A stretch of DNA of 6,743 bases, taken from contig JAAGZM010000840.1 of assembly GCA_024206355.1 (NCBI GenBank), positions 1 through 6,743 on the forward strand. The letters run 5' to 3'. Under the pieces are notes generated by a model. The model saw only the letters and a list, made by a program, of their open reading frames with translations, did not search any database and was not told where the DNA came from. This DNA comes from Gammaproteobacteria bacterium (GTDB lineage Bacteria > Pseudomonadota > Gammaproteobacteria > Enterobacterales > GCA-2746155). A program made the position numbers and the translations under genes. Shown here in pieces: positions 5,243-6,743 of the stretch (its first letter is position 1; each line of letters opens with the position of its first letter).

Positions 5243-6739
5243 ATGAATACAGTAGGACATCTCATAAACGGAGAGCAACGCTCTGACGCAAATCGCACTC
5301 AAGATGTATATAACCCATCTACAGGTGAAGTGATAAAACAAGTTGCACTTGCTTCCAAAGTGACTACCGAAGAAGCTATAGCTGCTGCTCAAGCCGCTTA
5401 CCCGTCATGGCGTGATACACCACCGGCGAAACGTGCAAGAATAATGTTCAAGTTTAAAGATTTACTTGAACAAAATGCCGATAAAATTTGTACGATGATC
5501 GGAGAAGAGCATGGCAAGATCAGCCATGACGCTAAAGGTGAATTAACGAGAGGTATTGATAACATAGAATATGCTTGTTATGCGCCTGAATTGTTAAAAG
5601 GTGAACACAGCAAGAATGTCGGGCCATCAATTGATTCTTGGAGTGAGTTTCAACCACTTGGAGTTGTTGCTGGTATCACCCCATTTAATTTTCCTGCAAT
5701 GGTTCCGCTCTGGATGTATCCAATGGCAATCGTTTGTGGAAACACTTTTGTATTGAAGCCATCGGAGCGCGATCCTACATCAACATTGTACATCGCTCAG
5801 TTATTAGAAGAGGCGGGTTTGCCTGCTGGAGTGATGAATGTTGTGAACGGTGATAAAGAAGCTGTTGATACATTATTGAACGATGAGCGCGTAATGGCAG
5901 TTAGCTTTGTTGGCTCAACACCTATTGCTGAATATATTTACAGCACAGCAAGCGCAAATGGTAAAAGGTGTCAGGCACTGGGTGGTGCAAAAAATCACGC
6001 AATCATAATGCCTGATGCAGATATGGATAATGCTGTAGCCTCATTAACAGGTGCTGCTTTTGGTTCATCAGGCGAGCGTTGCATGGCTTTATCTGTGGCA
6101 GTTTGTGTAGGTGATGTAGCAGCAGATACCTTTATTGCAAAAATGTCCGAGTCTATGAAATCATTAAAAGTGGGCGCTCATTGCGATGCTTCTAATGACT
6201 TTGGCCCAGTAATCACCAAGCAACATATGGATAAAGTTATTGGCTATATTAACTCTTCACAAGAGCAAGGCGCTGCAATTGTAGTGGACGGTAGAAACCC
6301 GACAGTAGGTGAAGGTTATGAAAATGGTTTTTATATCGGCGGTACTTTGATTGACCATGTTAAGCCTGGTATGACTTGTTATGAAGAAGAAATCTTCGGT
6401 CCCGTACTTTTAGTCGTTCGGGCAGAAAGTATGAGTGATGCCATGCAGATGATTAATGATCATGAATATGGCAACGGTACCTGTATATTTACTCGTGATG
6501 GTGAAGCTGCTCGATATTTTTCTGATAATATTTTAGTCGGCATGGTAGGTATTAATGTTCCTTTACCTGTGCCGGTTTCTTATCATTCTTTTGGTGGCTG
6601 GAAACGTTCTTTATTTGGTGACTTACATGCCTATGGTCCTGATGCAGTAAGATTTTATACTAAGCGAAAAACAATCACACAGCGTTGGCCATCAGCAGGA
6701 ATAAGAGAAGGTGCTCAGTTTTCATTTCCGAGTAATTAA
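5243..6739 (+). CDS. bauC: CoA-acylating malonate/methylmalonate-semialdehyde dehydrogenase
   Basis: This aldehyde dehydrogenase of the MmsA family oxidatively decarboxylates malonate semialdehyde with NAD+ and CoA to acetyl-CoA; family members also turn methylmalonate semialdehyde into propionyl-CoA. Its 498 residues match the usual length. ITPFNFP (145-151), KPSERDP (172-178) and FVGST (222-226) mark the cofactor-binding fold. QALGGAKNH (244-252) is the MmsA form of a segment where hydrolytic aldehyde dehydrogenases have a catalytic glutamate; its absence fits CoA acylation. The catalytic Cys280 lies in SSGERC. Arg103 and Arg279 have the same spacing as the two functionally important arginines described in Bacillus IolA. 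EEEIFGP (381-387) is also conserved. It follows bauA by 11 bases, with a modest AAGAGA (5230-5235) overlapping the bauA stop, so the two are very probably cotranscribed. The bauC name is from context; mmsA of valine catabolism would look alike, but no mmsB partner is visible. Confidence 0.93.
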   Translation: MNTVGHLINGEQRSDANRTQDVYNPSTGEVIKQVALASKVTTEEAIAAAQAAYPSWRDTPPAKRARIMFKFKDLLEQNADKICTMIGEEHGKISHDAKGELTRGIDNIEYACYAPELLKGEHSKNVGPSIDSWSEFQPLGVVAGITPFNFPAMVPLWMYPMAIVCGNTFVLKPSERDPTSTLYIAQLLEEAGLPAGVMNVVNGDKEAVDTLLNDERVMAVSFVGSTPIAEYIYSTASANGKRCQALGGAKNHAIIMPDADMDNAVASLTGAAFGSSGERCMALSVAVCVGDVAADTFIAKMSESMKSLKVGAHCDASNDFGPVITKQHMDKVIGYINSSQEQGAAIVVDGRNPTVGEGYENGFYIGGTLIDHVKPGMTCYEEEIFGPVLLVVRAESMSDAMQMINDHEYGNGTCIFTRDGEAARYFSDNILVGMVGINVPLPVPVSYHSFGGWKRSLFGDLHAYGPDAVRFYTKRKTITQRWPSAGIREGAQFSFPSN

Positions 6740-6743
6740 TACT

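Overview
The window is about 6.7 kb of gene-dense, low-GC (roughly 40% by eye) bacterial chromosome. Five protein-coding genes and one partial gene fill nearly all of it. Gene content, and BauR/BauA/BauC and GcdR/GcdH/GcdG-type neighbourhoods as known from Pseudomonas, point to a gammaproteobacterium. The low GC would suit a marine lineage (Alteromonadales, Vibrionales or Oceanospirillales type), but the genus cannot be fixed from this sequence alone. No RNA gene, insertion sequence, CRISPR array or phage feature was seen.

Left half (1-2851): a glutarate-to-crotonyl-CoA module. A class III CoA-transferase (gcdG-like, cut by the left edge) and glutaryl-CoA dehydrogenase (gcdH) run leftwards as an operon with a 1-base stop/start overlap. 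A LysR-type regulator (gcdR-like) diverges from them across a 102-bp, very AT-rich spacer holding a perfect 15-bp palindrome. The CoA-transferase would activate glutarate with CoA from a donor such as succinyl-CoA. GcdH then oxidises and decarboxylates glutaryl-CoA to crotonyl-CoA, the lower part of lysine/5-aminovalerate catabolism.

Right half (2848-6743): a beta-alanine module. A second LysR-type regulator (bauR-like) runs leftwards and diverges from a beta-alanine:pyruvate aminotransferase (bauA) across a 125-bp spacer with nested inverted repeats. bauA is followed after 11 bases by a CoA-acylating (methyl)malonate-semialdehyde dehydrogenase (bauC/mmsA family), which ends 4 bases before the window does. 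Together they convert beta-alanine to malonate semialdehyde and then to acetyl-CoA.

The two regulators meet tail to tail and share a 4-base TTAA in which each strand's stop codon lies, so the window is close to a mirror image: catabolic genes, operator, regulator | regulator, operator, catabolic genes. Every intact protein has the catalytic residues expected of its family. I see no previously undescribed system; what merits a second look is regulatory architecture (operator palindromes, a regulator with no ribosome binding site, translational coupling, overlapping convergent ends) and the pairing of two omega-amino/dicarboxylic acid pathways.
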